NCBI GenBank assembly: GCA_032718475.1
Contig: JAUCBJ010005619.1
Location: 1-50,851, forward strand
Reading direction: 5' to 3'
Origin: Nemertoderma westbladi
Taxonomy: Eukaryota; Xenacoelomorpha; Nemertodermatida; Nemertodermatidae
Length of the DNA: 50,851 nucleotides
In this document: piece by piece, positions 20,696 to 31,356 of the stretch
How the letters are laid out: each line of letters opens with the position of its first letter
How positions within the stretch are numbered: the stretch's first letter is position 1
Program-made: the position numbers and the translations under genes
The notes under the pieces: generated by a model
What the model was told of the DNA's origin: nothing
Seen by the model: only the letters and a program-made list of their open reading frames with translations
The model's database searches: none

Positions 20696-21694
20696 TTATG
20701 AAAGGAACTCAAACAAACAAATGTCAATAGTGTCCTCCTGCGCGGGCATATACTGAACGAGAGTTTTTTTTATCATAGGTCTTCGAAAATAAGTAAAAGC
20801 TGGTTGATTTACTTTACTTTCATCTTCCTCATTACCCAACTGTTTCTTAATTTTATTCAATTGTTCATTAATTTTCAGTAATTTACTTTTATTTCCCAGA
20901 ACCTGTCTTAATATCTCTTCTCTATTTTCCTCATTTTCTTCCATTTGTTTAATAAATTTCCTCATTTGATTTTTGTTTCCTAATATTTGTCTCAATATCT
21001 CTTCTTTATTTTCATCATTCTCTTCTAAATGTTTAATAAATGTCTGTAATTTAATTTTACTTCCTAGAACTTGGGTCAATGTCGCCTCTTTATTTTCTTC
21101 ATTTCCTTCAAATGTTTAATAATTTTCCACAATTTATTCTTATTTCCAAGTAATTGTCTCTTTATTTCCTCATGATCATCATTTTATCCTCTTCTTCACC
21201 TTCCTGATCTTCACTTTCTTCACCCTCTTTCTGATCTTCACTTTCTTCATTCTCTTCCTGACCTTCGCTATCTTCACCCTCTTCTTGACCTTCACTTTCT
21301 TCATCCTCTTCCTGGCCTTCACTTTCTTCGTTCTCAACTTCACTCTCTTCAACTTCATCCTGACCCGCACTATTTTCATTCTGCATCTCATCGTCCTCTT
21401 CTTCTTCATCTTTCTCACTCAAATTTTCCTCATTTTCTAGGGTAACTGTTTTTGTATCCCTTTCAAAAAATATTCATAACTTTATGAAATATATTTTCCA
21501 TTGTCTGTTTTATCTTTAATATATCACGCTCATCTCTCTTTTTCTTTTCATCTTCACTAAAAATATCTTCGGATTTTTTAAATTTTTTTGGTAACGGATC
21601 CATAAGTTTTTCCTTTCTGTGTTTCCATATGACGAGATAGATTGTCTTGTCTCATTTCGTTATTACAAACCAAACAACTTTCATGTCTATGCAT
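20696..21694 (-). pseudogene. Zinc-finger / acidic / coiled-coil repeat gene of the Polinton-like element (broken)
   Basis: Four minus-strand frames follow one another behind promoter module B. (1) An ATG at 21694 opens a 38-codon piece with CLVCNNEMRQDNLSRHMETQ, a C2H2-like finger whose last His is Gln. (2) An ATG at 21603 opens a 46-codon lysine-rich helix, with a KKFKK patch. (3) 21422-21162 is a strongly acidic stretch of ESEGQEE-type repeats. (4) 21079-20696 holds three repeats of about 31-33 residues (LGNKxxLxxFIKxLEENxENxEEILRQ) predicted as amphipathic helix, then a C-terminal tail to TAA. A further repeat lies out of frame at about 21150-21090. The pieces read as one gene with three frame changes. 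No family is recognised; a DNA-binding or scaffold role is a guess. Confidence 0.5.
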
Positions 21695-21795
21695 TATATA
21701 GCAATGGCAATTGATAGTATTGAATTTTAGCTAAATGATTTTACAAAATTTTAAATAAATAAAACTTTTATGAAAATAAATAAAACTTTTTAAAA

Positions 21796-21875
21796 TATAA
21801 ATTAGAGAATGAATGGGAATGCGGTGAATGGGGGCTATTATAGAGGGGATAGAATGGAGTTGTGAAAGAAGAATA
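21796..21875 (-). promoter_or_regulatory. Promoter module B (TATA) upstream of the zinc-finger gene
   Basis: On the minus strand, CCATTCTATCCCCTCTATAA... then TAGCCCCCATTCACCGCATT nearly copies module A at 16462-16518. The AT-rich leader after it, with ATTTTCATAAAAGTTTTATT, also resembles the leader after module A. The ATG of the zinc-finger frame is about 140 bp downstream. Confidence 0.55.
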
Positions 21876-23390
21876 ATCTATTCATCATATTATTAAATAT
21901 AAACGCGATAAACAATGATAAACACTTGAAAGATAATTATTAGTTGTTTTGTGTTGAATATTTCAAGACACCACACATCATAAAGTCCTAACTCATTATT
22001 CATTCTTTGGGATGTGAAAGGATAATGAATTATATCATAATAGGCCAAAATATTTAATCATTTGTTTCAAAAATATCAATATTTATTTAGTTTCAACAAT
22101 GTCAAGAGAATCAAAATATTTATATTAAAATTTAAGTAACATTACAGAACATAGTTTTTCTAATGTTTATTATAGTGTTATTGATTGTTTGAAAATCAAG
22201 ATGTTTGTGACGAGATCCCGACTGGGTTAGAAATGTACGCGTCACCGTGGCTGGGCAGTCGTGCTAGTTGCTTTGGCCGAAAGCCGTTGGGGAAAACAGT
22301 AAGAGTTTCTGTTGTTTCTCAATGTTGATAATGCAGATGATAATAGCACAGTAAATAAAGATAGTATGATACCAGAAAAATGCACAGACTGACTGCTGAT
22401 GTTATTGGCGGTGACGGTCATTAACAATGACCGGTCTGCACTGACTGAATAACTCAATTGACCGGTAAATCAGTAATGTAAGATAATATATGATTAACAC
22501 ACATTAAATATTGGTTTCACCTCCTACTGTACTTTGGCCCTCTGTACCCAATGGATGCTTTCCTGTTCCTAATCACGTGCTTCCCTCCCCACTATTGGCT
22601 AATATGTTAATTGTCACTTTGACACTCCCCGTGAGTGTTTCCCCCCGCTGCTAGCCTCTACTAGCTGTATTCCCTCCGAGGTGGTTTGACCTCTCACCTC
22701 TCTCTGTGGCTTTGGGACTTGTGTCGCCCCCCCCCCCCCCCCCCCCAATGTTGGTTATGAGACGAGATTAATATTGGTAATCTCGTATCCCCAACATATT
22801 GCTAAAATGCAACTGCTCCCATTTTATGGTGGGTAATGAAGTGGAATTGATTCCGCTTACAATGTTGAGAATAAATTTAAATTACATTATTTGAACGTTA
22901 CAAATTGGTTGGTAAATTATTTCAACGTTTCAAATTGGTTAGAAACTGAATTGGGAGGTGGGGGGGTGTACACACCAAATTTTATACTACAAAGTTTTTG
23001 CTAATTTCATTTGTGAAAATGTTCTCAAACATAAAATATATTAAATTAAAATATATTATAACGTCCTATATTTTTCGTTTTCAAAATAAAATAGAGAATC
23101 TTTAAAAAAATTGTATCTTCTTTAAACAATAGAACATTTCTGCATTTCCAATCGCTAATTTCTCAGGCTACCAAAGGGGGTCAGAACCTTGATGCGTATA
23201 TAAGACAATGATTGCTTGTATTTATGGATATATGTTACCACTATATAATTTCTGCTGACTGGAATTATTTATTTCAGAAACACATTGTCATCTATATTGT
23301 GATATATGGTTGATTAAAAAGCAATAAACGCAATAAATAGAATGCTGTACCAGCTTGACGACAAAAATGGCGCCGCCACAACTCCCTATC
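21876..23390. other. Non-coding stretch inside the Polinton-like unit
   Basis: Largely AT-rich, with a C20 run at about 22727-22746. The minus frame 22242-22457 has no recognisable domain. Confidence 0.4.
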
Positions 23391-23619
23391 ACCCATGACA
23401 TTTGCTAGATCATCCGCATCTTCAAGGCCAGTGTCCTTTAAGATGCGTCTCAATAAAGTCATGGGCGTTGATCACCATGCTTATTCTCTCCATGAGGCTG
23501 CCCAAGTACAAGATTATGCACTAACTGGTCTAAACGGCCAAAGCTATGTCCTGCAAAGTGGAGGCGGGTTTGTTCTAGTGTCAAGCCTGGGGGAACCAAT
23601 GAGACACCTCCAATGTATA

Positions 23620-24760
23620 TAGTGTCTGGTTGGAGATTTGTGGATTGTACTTGACACAGTGAACCCGGCGTAGCATTCTTGTGCCATCCAAAGATTTGGT
23701 GTCCTCAGCAGTTGAGCCTAGCATGGGCTCCCGTAGATGAGTACTGGAACTACTGCTGCTCTTAATAATCGGACCTTAAGTTTCCGATTAATTTTATGTA
23801 ACTTCCAAATCCTGGAAAGCCTATTCAAGGCTGCCCATGCGTTTCCCTTACGTATTCGAAGGTCTTCACCTGACCTCCGGATCCATGAACCCAGGTAACA
23901 GAAGTCGTCCACATGCTCAAGAATACCTTCCTTTGAGCTTATGCTCATCCGTTCAGAGACTTGCTGAGGACTTTCTTAGTTAACTGTCAAAATGTTTTTG
24001 GAGTTAATAAAAAAAGACCAACACTAGAAGAAGCCTGTTCTAATGAGCTGAGGAGCCGTTGGGCTCCCTCTAGTGATTCTGAGAGTACTCCTAAGAAATC
24101 AGCAAAGTCTAGATCAGTTAGCTACTTGGCAGGATTTCCTCGACTTCTGGAGCCAGTAGGTGGAGTTATCATCACCCCATCATCATTATGATGATCTAAG
24201 GACATGCGTAGAACATAGTAAACAACAATTATGAACAGGAATGGTGCAAGTGTGTCTCCCTGAAAGACTCTCCATAATACTTCAAATGGTTCTCTGTCAC
24301 CGTCAACAGTAGACACAAATGGTGTTGAACCATCGTATACTGAGATCTGATTGGTGCAATAATTTCATCAGTAATCCCATATAATGAAAGTATGCTTAAC
24401 ATACGTGAGCGAGAGACTGAATCAAAGGCCTTGAGAAGTCAACAAAGATAACAGCCAGATGCTTGTCTTTCTTTTTTTATAACTCTTCAATTATCCTTCT
24501 AAGTGCCAAAATGGGCCCATAGTCCCACGACCTTTATGGAACCCATTCTGATTTCCACGGAGCAGTCTCTCAATGGGATCCCTGATGCGATTTAATAGAA
24601 TTCTATTATATAGCTTTGCAGCAATCGAGATCAATGAGATTCCCCGAAAAGAACCATAGAGTGTTAGGTTGCCCTTCTTGGGAACTGGCACCAACTTATT
24701 TGTTTTCATTTCTTGTGGGACACTTGTCGTTTTGTACATGTCTACTATGATAAGGTACTA
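23620..24760 (-). pseudogene. RTE-like reverse-transcriptase relic
   Basis: Minus-strand frames in order: NKLVPVPKKGNLTLYGSFRG with GISLISIAAKLYNRILLNRI (24690-24590; fingers/motif 1-2), NQNGFHKGRGTMG (24550; motif 2a), VFQGDTLAPFLFIIV (about 24265-24220; motif B), then VDDFCYLGSWI and RLLRAAVVPVLIYGS (23920-23730; thumb/tail). Many frame changes; the FADD box is lost. A different, more decayed copy than the one at 4304-4985. It lies within the Polinton-like unit and so inserted after it. Confidence 0.8.
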
Positions 24761-24899
24761 CTTGATACTACTAGATTAGCTTTAAGCACTCAGGTATTTG
24801 GGTGGTAATATGTAATATGTAATATGTACTAGGGTGGTAATATTGCAGCACCAAAATTACAAGTAGTGCACAATTTTAACAAAATTTGAAAGTTACATT

Positions 24900-25620
24900 T
24901 TTCGGCTAATTGTTTTTCAGTACAGGTTTTCTGGGGCGCATAATACATTGGAAAATATTTAAAAATGATATGATTACCATAAATGGCTGTTTAGTCCTCT
25001 ATGCGTAGGAAAAAAATGAAAAAAACAAGTAACCAGCACTTTTCAGTGAGAACACAAAATGTTTAATTCACTTATACGATGCTATAAATTCACATTTTCA
25101 GGTTTTCTAGGGCGCTGATTCTAATGGTATACATTTCAAATATGCCAGATCATTGCTACTCGTATTTTTCGGCGTAATTTGGCAAATTTTGGTGCTAGCA
25201 CCAAATTTCGTACCCATCACCAAAAAGTACAAGTTTGCGATGTCCAGTGCTGTTTTTATTGATTCCATCGGATTCAGGACCCTCATAAACCCGCATAACG
25301 CAAGAAACAAGATGATACTATCTACTGATCAATTTACTCATTTTCCAAAATTTGGTGCTGGTACAACAATTTTCACCCACCGGCGAAAAATACAAGCTTG
25401 AAAACTCTTATGACATTTTTACTGATTCCATTGAATTCAGAACCCTAACAAACCCGTATAACGCAAGAAACAAGGTGACACAATGAATTGATATATTTGA
25501 TGGTTTTCAAAATTTGCTGCTTGCACCACATTTTGCACCCACTTCTGAAAAATACAAGTTTGAGATGTCTAGGGTTTAATAGGGACAATGGTTTTATGTA
25601 TGTATTTACAGAGATTTAAA
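24900..25620. repeat. Satellite-like array A, period about 162 bp
   Basis: The phrase TTTGGTGCTAGCACC and its variants start at 25188, 25351 and 25513 (periods 163 and 162). Each unit also carries GATTCCATTGAATTCAGAACC, then AAACCCGTATAACGCAAGAA. More diverged units with CAGGTTTTCTxGGGCGC lie upstream (24925, 25100). The unit shares a core with array B at 39311-39765. An 18-bp perfect palindrome TTTGGTGCTAGCACCAAA sits at 25188-25205. Confidence 0.7.
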
Positions 25621-25979
25621 GTTTTGACCTCGAAAAGACCAAGAATAGCAGTAGTGCGCAATAATGTGTAAGGTGTAATGTGTAATACATATACGTTATA
25701 GCAGTATTTGTACAAAATGAAATTTGAGATTGCGCGAAATTTGAAATACAGAATGACCTCACTATTTTCTGGAAAAGGAAACTTATTACAAGGATTAATT
25801 ACTTTATGCTTTCTGTTGGAAGGTAACTTATTGCAAGGATTAAGGATTTAGAATAATATTTAATTATGAGAATATATTAATTATGGTTGTGATTATGTGC
25901 CATATTATTGAATGCTTTTAAGAAATCCATGAACTAGTAGAGCAAAGACATAAACGTTTAACATATTAATTGAATAGGC

Positions 25980-26400
25980 CTAATGTTAGCACTTTATGCT
26001 TTCTGTTGGCCGGTATTATTCATTTCAGAAACTCATAATCACCTCTTGTGATCTCGGTTCGATTAATAATCAATTTATTTCAATTTTAGTTATGAAATGC
26101 TAAAATCTGGTCTGGCGTTCTATGCAATAATTATACAACAAAATAACAGTTAGCACTTTACCTTTTTCAATAATTCTGAATCTGGTCGCTAGGGGGCAGT
26201 TGTTAAAATTTGTTGCTATTTGACGTTTTTAATTTGTGCTTGCAAAGGGGTCAAACTGCTAACACTTCGAAATGAGCCAATCGGAACCCGGAATTGTAGT
26301 CAAATTGTCTTAACAAATTTTTTTCAGGGAGTGTTAGCACTTTAAAACAGTTAGCACTTTACCATTGCAGGACTGCTGTTTGTTAGCACTCTAGTACTTC
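25980..26400. repeat. Dispersed GTTAGCACTTTA words
   Basis: GTTAGCACTTTA or close variants occur near 25985, 26150, 26332, 26350 and 26383, within otherwise unannotated sequence next to the right terminal repeat. The phrase is not in tandem register. Confidence 0.5.
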
Positions 26401-26435
26401 TAAAAACAGCAATAGAGTAATTAGTTGCCAGTAAG

Positions 26436-26989
26436 GGAGCTGTATACCATAGAGCTAAATATAGATATTATGTCATAGTAATGTCATTTAGCAATGGTAA
26501 GTAATATAAAAACTAAATATTGATAATTCTAAAAATAGAAATCAATGTATAAAGTAAAAGTAATACAATTCATTAATTTAAAATAAAGTATAAATAAATA
26601 ATTAATTTAAAATTAAATACAAATAAATAAAGTAAAATTAAATACAAATAAATAAAGTAAAATTAAATACAAATAATTAATTAAAATTAAGAGAAATTAA
26701 TAAGTATTAATAAATAAAAAAGGGGCGGTGTCACTTATGACACCTTCTTGGGCCTCTAGACGACCGTGGGACCTCACTGACACCATTCCGTATCGGTTTG
26801 ATTAATTAGGATAATCAATTAAACCCTAATTAGGAGTCGTGAGACACAGGGTTTAATTGTACTAATTAATTGATGACACCTGTCAATTAGGGTCTAATTA
26901 GCCTAATTAGGAGGTGTCAACCAGACAGTCTGGTGCCAGTCAGTGGGGTCCAACTGTCGCCGAGCCGCCCAAGCCTATACTACTGTACT
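26436..26989 (-). repeat. Right terminal inverted repeat of the Polinton-like element
   Basis: Reverse complement of 15693-16280 over its whole length, with the same CTAATTAGG block, the same TTTGTATTTAATTTTACTT tandem units and the same GGCTCGGCGACAGTTGG outer part. It ends ...CCTATACTACTGTACT and is followed at once by TATCTT. Confidence 0.85.
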
Positions 26990-26995
26990 TATCTT
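26990..26995. repeat. Target-site duplication TATCTT, right copy
   Basis: Identical to 15687-15692 at the other end of the element. Confidence 0.75.
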
Positions 26996-27357
26996 GTACA
27001 TAGTTGTAACGCTATATTCCATGTACTGTACATACTGTAGATTCTAACTAGTTGTATTCTCACCTACTCAAAAAGGTTACTGTAGCATATTCCGTAGACC
27101 ATAGAGAAATTCATTGTCTAATAATTTAACAATTTCCCATACTTTTGGACTAATATATGTAGTGCTGATAAGGAAGTGGAAGGGGGGGGGGCTATAGTAA
27201 TTATTGTTCTAGTAGTCAAAAATAGAAGTTTAGTTAAGTGTGAGTGGAGTTAGGGTTTAATAATTATATTAAATTCTTCTTTAGTAGCAATAGACACTTC
27301 GTCTAAGTTGACTATAGTATATACGTGTAAATCGGGAAATCGATATTCATTGTCTTA

Positions 27358-27738
27358 AAGGCCTGTTGACACGTGGCAACTTTTAGAGCAACTTTCTTGT
27401 CAACTTGTAGAGCAACTCAGGTTGCCGATCAAGTTGTCCGTGTAAACACGTAAAAAAGTTGCTTTAAAAGTTGAGCAACTTTTACGGCAACTTGAAGGAA
27501 TTTGCGTTGGCGAATAAAGCGGGATTATCAGATTTAATTATCAAACTAGCTAGTAGATAAAATGACCCACTATTTTGCAGTCAAACTAGCCAAGTTGCTA
27601 TAAAAGTTGCCGCCCAAGTTGCTGGTAAAGTTGCTGGTAAAGTTGCCAGTGTAAACAGCGATTAAATTAAGTTGCTCTAAAAAAGTTGCTAGTTGCCGAG
27701 AAAGTTGCTCTAAAAGTTTCCACGTGTAAACAGGCCTT
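27358..27738. mobile_element. MITE with TA duplication, rich in GTTGC words
   Basis: The ends AAGGCCTGTTGACACGTGG and, inverted, AAGGCCTGTTTACACGTGG pair over about 40 bp, up to CTTTTAGAGCAACTTT. TA flanks each side (27356-27357, 27739-27740), as in Tc1/mariner-type insertions. The interior holds over a dozen AGTTGC/GCAACT words on both strands and can fold extensively. No coding capacity. Confidence 0.8.
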
Positions 27739-28024
27739 TATGTAACATAAAGTCAATTCAATTCGCCTTTATAGAAAATATGGATTCGCTTCATACTATG
27801 TATTGCAATACCTCTATATGTATAATTGGGGATGTAAATATACTATACACGTAGCTAGGACATAATCTAACCAAAACAATATACGAATCAAACTTGAAAT
27901 GACTAATTCAATATATATTAGTAATTGATGTATTTCAATTTATTTATTTTACTTTAATTAAACCGCATTAATAATTTAACATATCCCCCAAGTTTACGAT
28001 TTATATACTGTATATTGCCGAAAA

Positions 28025-28048
28025 AAAAGGGGGGGGGGGGGGGGGGGG
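28025..28048. repeat. Poly(G) tract
   Basis: An A-run followed by about 20 G; one of at least eight such tracts in the window. Confidence 0.8.
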
Positions 28049-28418
28049 CTATTGATTAAAAACCGATCTAGACGAAAAAAGAATGTGGCCATATACTGGT
28101 ATTTGGTCCGGGGACTCATTGCTCAATTGACAGGACCCGTGGACCGGACCCATTGCCATTTAAAGGAGCAGGTTAGTAAAGGAACAGGTTACAGAGGCGT
28201 GTTGGGGGAACCAAAACAATAAACATTGAATTACATTGCTAAGACCACAAGCCAGTATAATGCCGCTAAAACAATAAACGTGACTCAACAACAAAACCAA
28301 ACAATAAATTATGTCTGTAATTTGCTTTTATTTGAGTCGATTTCCTCTGGAATAGTGTAATTACTGTATGATGGATTGCATCAATAGTTCCCCCTATCTG
28401 ATAGAGATATTCACACAA

Positions 28419-28560
28419 CCATCCGCCCATGTGAAGAATATCAGGATTTCACTTTTCAGTCGACTTATTATTGGAATTTTATATATGAAGATTTTTATTT
28501 TTTTTTTATTTATCTTTATTTTAAGTGTTTTATCTGTTAACTGTTGTTATCGCTTGTCCT
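28419..28560 (+). mobile_element. CATGTGAAGAATA-family repeat, copy 1
   Basis: CCGCCCATGTGAAGAATA then AGGATTTCACTTTTC, GTCGACTT, TTGGAATTTTATAT and a T-rich ATTTATCTTTATT tail. The same order is seen at 36327 and 48123. Only the left half of the family is present here. Confidence 0.65.
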
Positions 28561-28638
28561 AATTTGCGTCCCTTACCACGTTCAATTAGAATCGAGCAGA
28601 ATTCAGCGATAAGTACCGGACCTGGTAGGCCGAATATG

Positions 28639-28922
28639 TAAGAGAGGTCCTTCTTGGTGATATGGACATGCTCGACAATATGAAAGAGGTTGATGACACT
28701 ATGGTTATCTAAGAGAGGTCCTTCTTGGTGATATGGACATGCTCGACAATATGAAAGAGGTTGATGACACTATGGTTATCTAAGAGAGGTCCTTCTTGGT
28801 GATATGGACATGCTCGACAATATGAAAGAGGTTGATGACACTATGGTTATCTAAGAGAGGTCCTTCTTGGTGATATGGACATGCTCGACAATATGAAAGA
28901 GGTTGATGACACTATGGTTTCT
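28639..28922. repeat. 71-bp tandem repeat, four identical copies
   Basis: Units start at 28639, 28710, 28781 and 28852 and appear identical base for base (TAAGAGAGGTCCTTCTTGG...GACACTATGGTTATC). 71 is not a multiple of three, so no frame is conserved across units. One frame of a single unit reads EVLLGDMDMLDNMKEVDDTM, which runs on in the last unit to a stop at about 28944; no family is recognised. Confidence 0.9.
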
Positions 28923-28944
28923 GAGCTTCTACCTAATAAATCAT

Positions 28945-29700
28945 AGGATACAACTGATAACTATGGTGATATTTTTTTCAATAAAACTTTAAAGATATAA
29001 AAACGCAATGGAAAACATTATTTTCCACTGATTTTCTTTAGCGTAACTACTGATGTTGTGCACTCATGAGTTGAGTTTTCCACTCATTGGCATTCTTGCC
29101 AACTCGTATAAACGGACCTACCACTACCACTCTACTCTACCACTCGGACCACTCTACCACTCGGACAGAAAAGTTGAACTTAACTGAAACTGAAAAGGAG
29201 TGAAAAATGTGGCGTTTTCCCTTTACTTATTTTTTATTCAATAATAGTTTTATTATTATTAAAATAAGTAGCAAGACGCCAACAAAGAGTATGCGGCAAT
29301 AAGAAGGCCATTGAATTTTTATTATTTACAGTAGGAGTTGCTGTGTAGGCTGGTAAGGCCGCCTGCTTAAATAATCTTTCATCTTACCTGTGAACCAGGG
29401 CTTCCGAGAACTTTTAGTCCGAGGATAGTATAAGATACAGGAGATTGAAGTAGATAAGTTTTATTTTCATGAGAACTCGATATTTACAGTAAACTTATCG
29501 TGGAATTCAGTTTAAATCAACACATAAATAATTTATTGGTGAATGATGAAATATTGTGCTATAATAATAATTAATACACATTATTATTTTATTATTACAT
29601 ATTTATTAGTGTTTAATATTGGTGTAATATTTAAGTGAATTCGTTACCAAATATTTTGCCAACCAAAATATATAGGCACTAACTGATACATAAAGCTTTG
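28945..29700. other. Intergenic stretch downstream of the SOAT gene
   Basis: No gene-like frame. It contains a CCACTCTACCACTCGGA short repeat at 29127-29165. Confidence 0.4.
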
Positions 29701-29707
29701 CATTGCA

Positions 29708-29713
29708 TTTATT
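29708..29713 (-). terminator. Poly(A) signal AATAAA of the SOAT gene
   Basis: AATAAA on the minus strand, 63-68 bp past the SOAT stop codon, the first such signal downstream of it. Confidence 0.6.
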
Positions 29714-29775
29714 CATATCTCGCTAGAGGTACAACCACAACCACAAAATGAATATTTCGTAACCCCAAAAAATAC

Positions 29776-31356
29776 TTATTGCTGCAAAAATTCTTCTGGG
29801 TTTGTGTCAATGTATTTCAAACAAGACCACAACTTGGGAAGCAGATTGGCGAACCAATAACTCACTTGGTATTCGCAGTTTCTATTGGCGTAGACCTCCA
29901 TGGTGTAAATAAAGAACATAATTCCCGTACCAGAGATCATTAGGCACCAAAATAGTATGTTTGCCAGTCGAAGTTGATTTGGCTTTATCATTATCTTGAG
30001 CATAAAACCGACTCCTCCAAATAGGATAATCATTAAAGGGTAAAAAACTTTGAGCACAACAACCATAACATATTCGTGGAAAAATGAAGAAATGATGAAA
30101 ACCATGGTGTATGACCAAGCTTTGTTACCATTAGTAACCTTCAACATGTCCAGATATATATAATTGTACAGCCAATCGTGAACTACAATGTTCCAGTTTC
30201 TAAAGTAACCAGAGAAATTAGTTGAGTTCCACCAGTCGCTGTAGAACATTCGATCAGCGAAGCAGCAAATCTCCGCAAAAGCGTTGAGCCAACAGTGCAA
30301 GACAGCGTAGAAGAGGAGTACAAGCACGAATGTGGCGGGGAGCATGCAGTTAAACAAGGATATTAAGTAAAACTGGAAGCCACGAGCCGAATGGAAGCTA
30401 TGAAACACAGGGAGACAGTAGCGAGAGAACATGAAGTTGGTGAGGATGATGCAGCTGAGGCACTGGAATAGATTTTGCGCGACGAATCTCCAGCGGATAT
30501 GGGAAGTTCTAGGGTAGGAATCCCTGTATATGAGAGTGGGTGCAAACATAAAGTAGAGGTATTTAGTAAAGTCCGGACAGAGTCTGTCACTCAGGTCAGT
30601 CGGTCTGTCTAGTCTCGGAGATAAAACACAAGGCAAACCCATAGCTCTTGGCGCATTCTCACGTATGAATGAGTATGTTTTCATTAAGAGTCGCAACTGT
30701 TCTAGAACGATTATCACGGAAGAACCGCCTGGAAGGTTGTAAAAGAAAATGTAGAAGGTAGGAATGACAAGGAGAAGGGCTGCGGATAGGATGTAGCTTG
30801 TTAGCCCGATGTAGTCAATAAAGGCTACATTAGCGAATAATTGGCGTGAGTTTGCCCAATTGTGGAATGCGAAATAAGTTCCAATAACTACTAAACCTTG
30901 CATCTGTAACCACAAACACGTGACGACAGGAGCCTTAACAACTAACTGATCAACAACAAACTGACCAGAGATCCATGGTTTGCCGTGTAATTCAACATCA
31001 TTGGCCATTTCATTGATTGCAAATATAATGAGGATGGCCACGCAAATATTCTGTATTGTTTTGAAGTGCGTAACATCCAGTAACTCTGTTAGTAACGAAC
31101 GTCGAGACAAAAATATTTTGTGCTTTGAAAATGTAGCTACCTTTTCATCCACCGCACTGTTTACATTTTCCTGTGGAGAGCTCCCATTCTCAACTACTAT
31201 TGATCTGCTTGACTCGTCTACAATTGCCTCTATTTCCGCGGTGAAATTCTCCATAACATTTTGCACTACAGCATTCAATTTATCTCGAATTTTCCTATTG
31301 GAATAGCCATTCGCGTCCCCTAGATCCATTTTTACTTTGCCACAGAGGTGTAACAT
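29776..31356 (-). CDS. soat: Sterol O-acyltransferase (ACAT/SOAT), intronless
   Basis: 526 codons, intact. It esterifies cholesterol or other sterols with fatty acyl-CoA in the endoplasmic reticulum membrane. Family marks: FAPTLIYRDSYPR (271-283), the FYSDWWN box (371-377; family FYxDWWN), YFRNWNIVVHDW, and ISSFFHEYV with the catalytic His427, all inside a multi-span membrane region from about residue 100. Length matches animal SOAT1/2 (520-550). The ATG at 31356 has a poor context; the next one at 31329 (AAAATGG, protein starting MDLGDANG) fits Kozak better, so the true start is probably 31329 (517 codons). Vertebrate SOAT genes have many introns, and none is present here, which suggests a retrocopy that stayed open. 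SOAT1 versus SOAT2 cannot be told. No poly(A) tail or target duplication is obvious. Confidence 0.93.
   Translation of the reverse strand: MLHLCGKVKMDLGDANGYSNRKIRDKLNAVVQNVMENFTAEIEAIVDESSRSIVVENGSSPQENVNSAVDEKVATFSKHKIFLSRRSLLTELLDVTHFKTIQNICVAILIIFAINEMANDVELHGKPWISGQFVVDQLVVKAPVVTCLWLQMQGLVVIGTYFAFHNWANSRQLFANVAFIDYIGLTSYILSAALLLVIPTFYIFFYNLPGGSSVIIVLEQLRLLMKTYSFIRENAPRAMGLPCVLSPRLDRPTDLSDRLCPDFTKYLYFMFAPTLIYRDSYPRTSHIRWRFVAQNLFQCLSCIILTNFMFSRYCLPVFHSFHSARGFQFYLISLFNCMLPATFVLVLLFYAVLHCWLNAFAEICCFADRMFYSDWWNSTNFSGYFRNWNIVVHDWLYNYIYLDMLKVTNGNKAWSYTMVFIISSFFHEYVMVVVLKVFYPLMIILFGGVGFMLKIMIKPNQLRLANILFWCLMISGTGIMFFIYTMEVYANRNCEYQVSYWFANLLPKLWSCLKYIDTNPEEFLQQ

Larger units (their letters stand above)
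15693..26989. mobile_element. Polinton/Maverick-like element, 11.3 kb, decayed
   Basis: Two inverted copies of a 0.55-0.59-kb sequence (15693-16280 and 26436-26989) face each other. Their outer ends are AGTAGTATAGGCT and, on the other strand, AGTACAGTAGTATAGGCT; both start 5'-AG. The same hexamer TATCTT flanks the unit on each side. Long inverted repeats with internal tandem repeats, 5'-AG ends and a 6-bp duplication are the defining terminal marks of Polintons. The length is shorter than the usual 15-20 kb. I find no family B DNA polymerase, retroviral-type integrase, packaging ATPase, protease or capsid reading. What remains is two homologous promoter modules, one broken gene (20696-21694), and later insertions: SINE 17125-17228, LINE piece about 18510-18860, RTE piece about 23620-24760, satellite about 24900-25620. 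It is a non-autonomous or gutted copy. Two solitary repeats in chance inverted order is the alternative, made unlikely by the shared hexamer. Confidence 0.7.

Noticed and set aside
21162-21418. Lysine/arginine-rich frame parallel to the acidic frame
   Set aside because: Out-of-phase shadow of the acidic repeat; the acidic phase fits the promoter, finger and helical repeats better.
25188-25205. 18-bp palindrome TTTGGTGCTAGCACCAAA as an operator
   Set aside because: It is part of the 162-bp satellite unit and is degraded in the neighbouring units.
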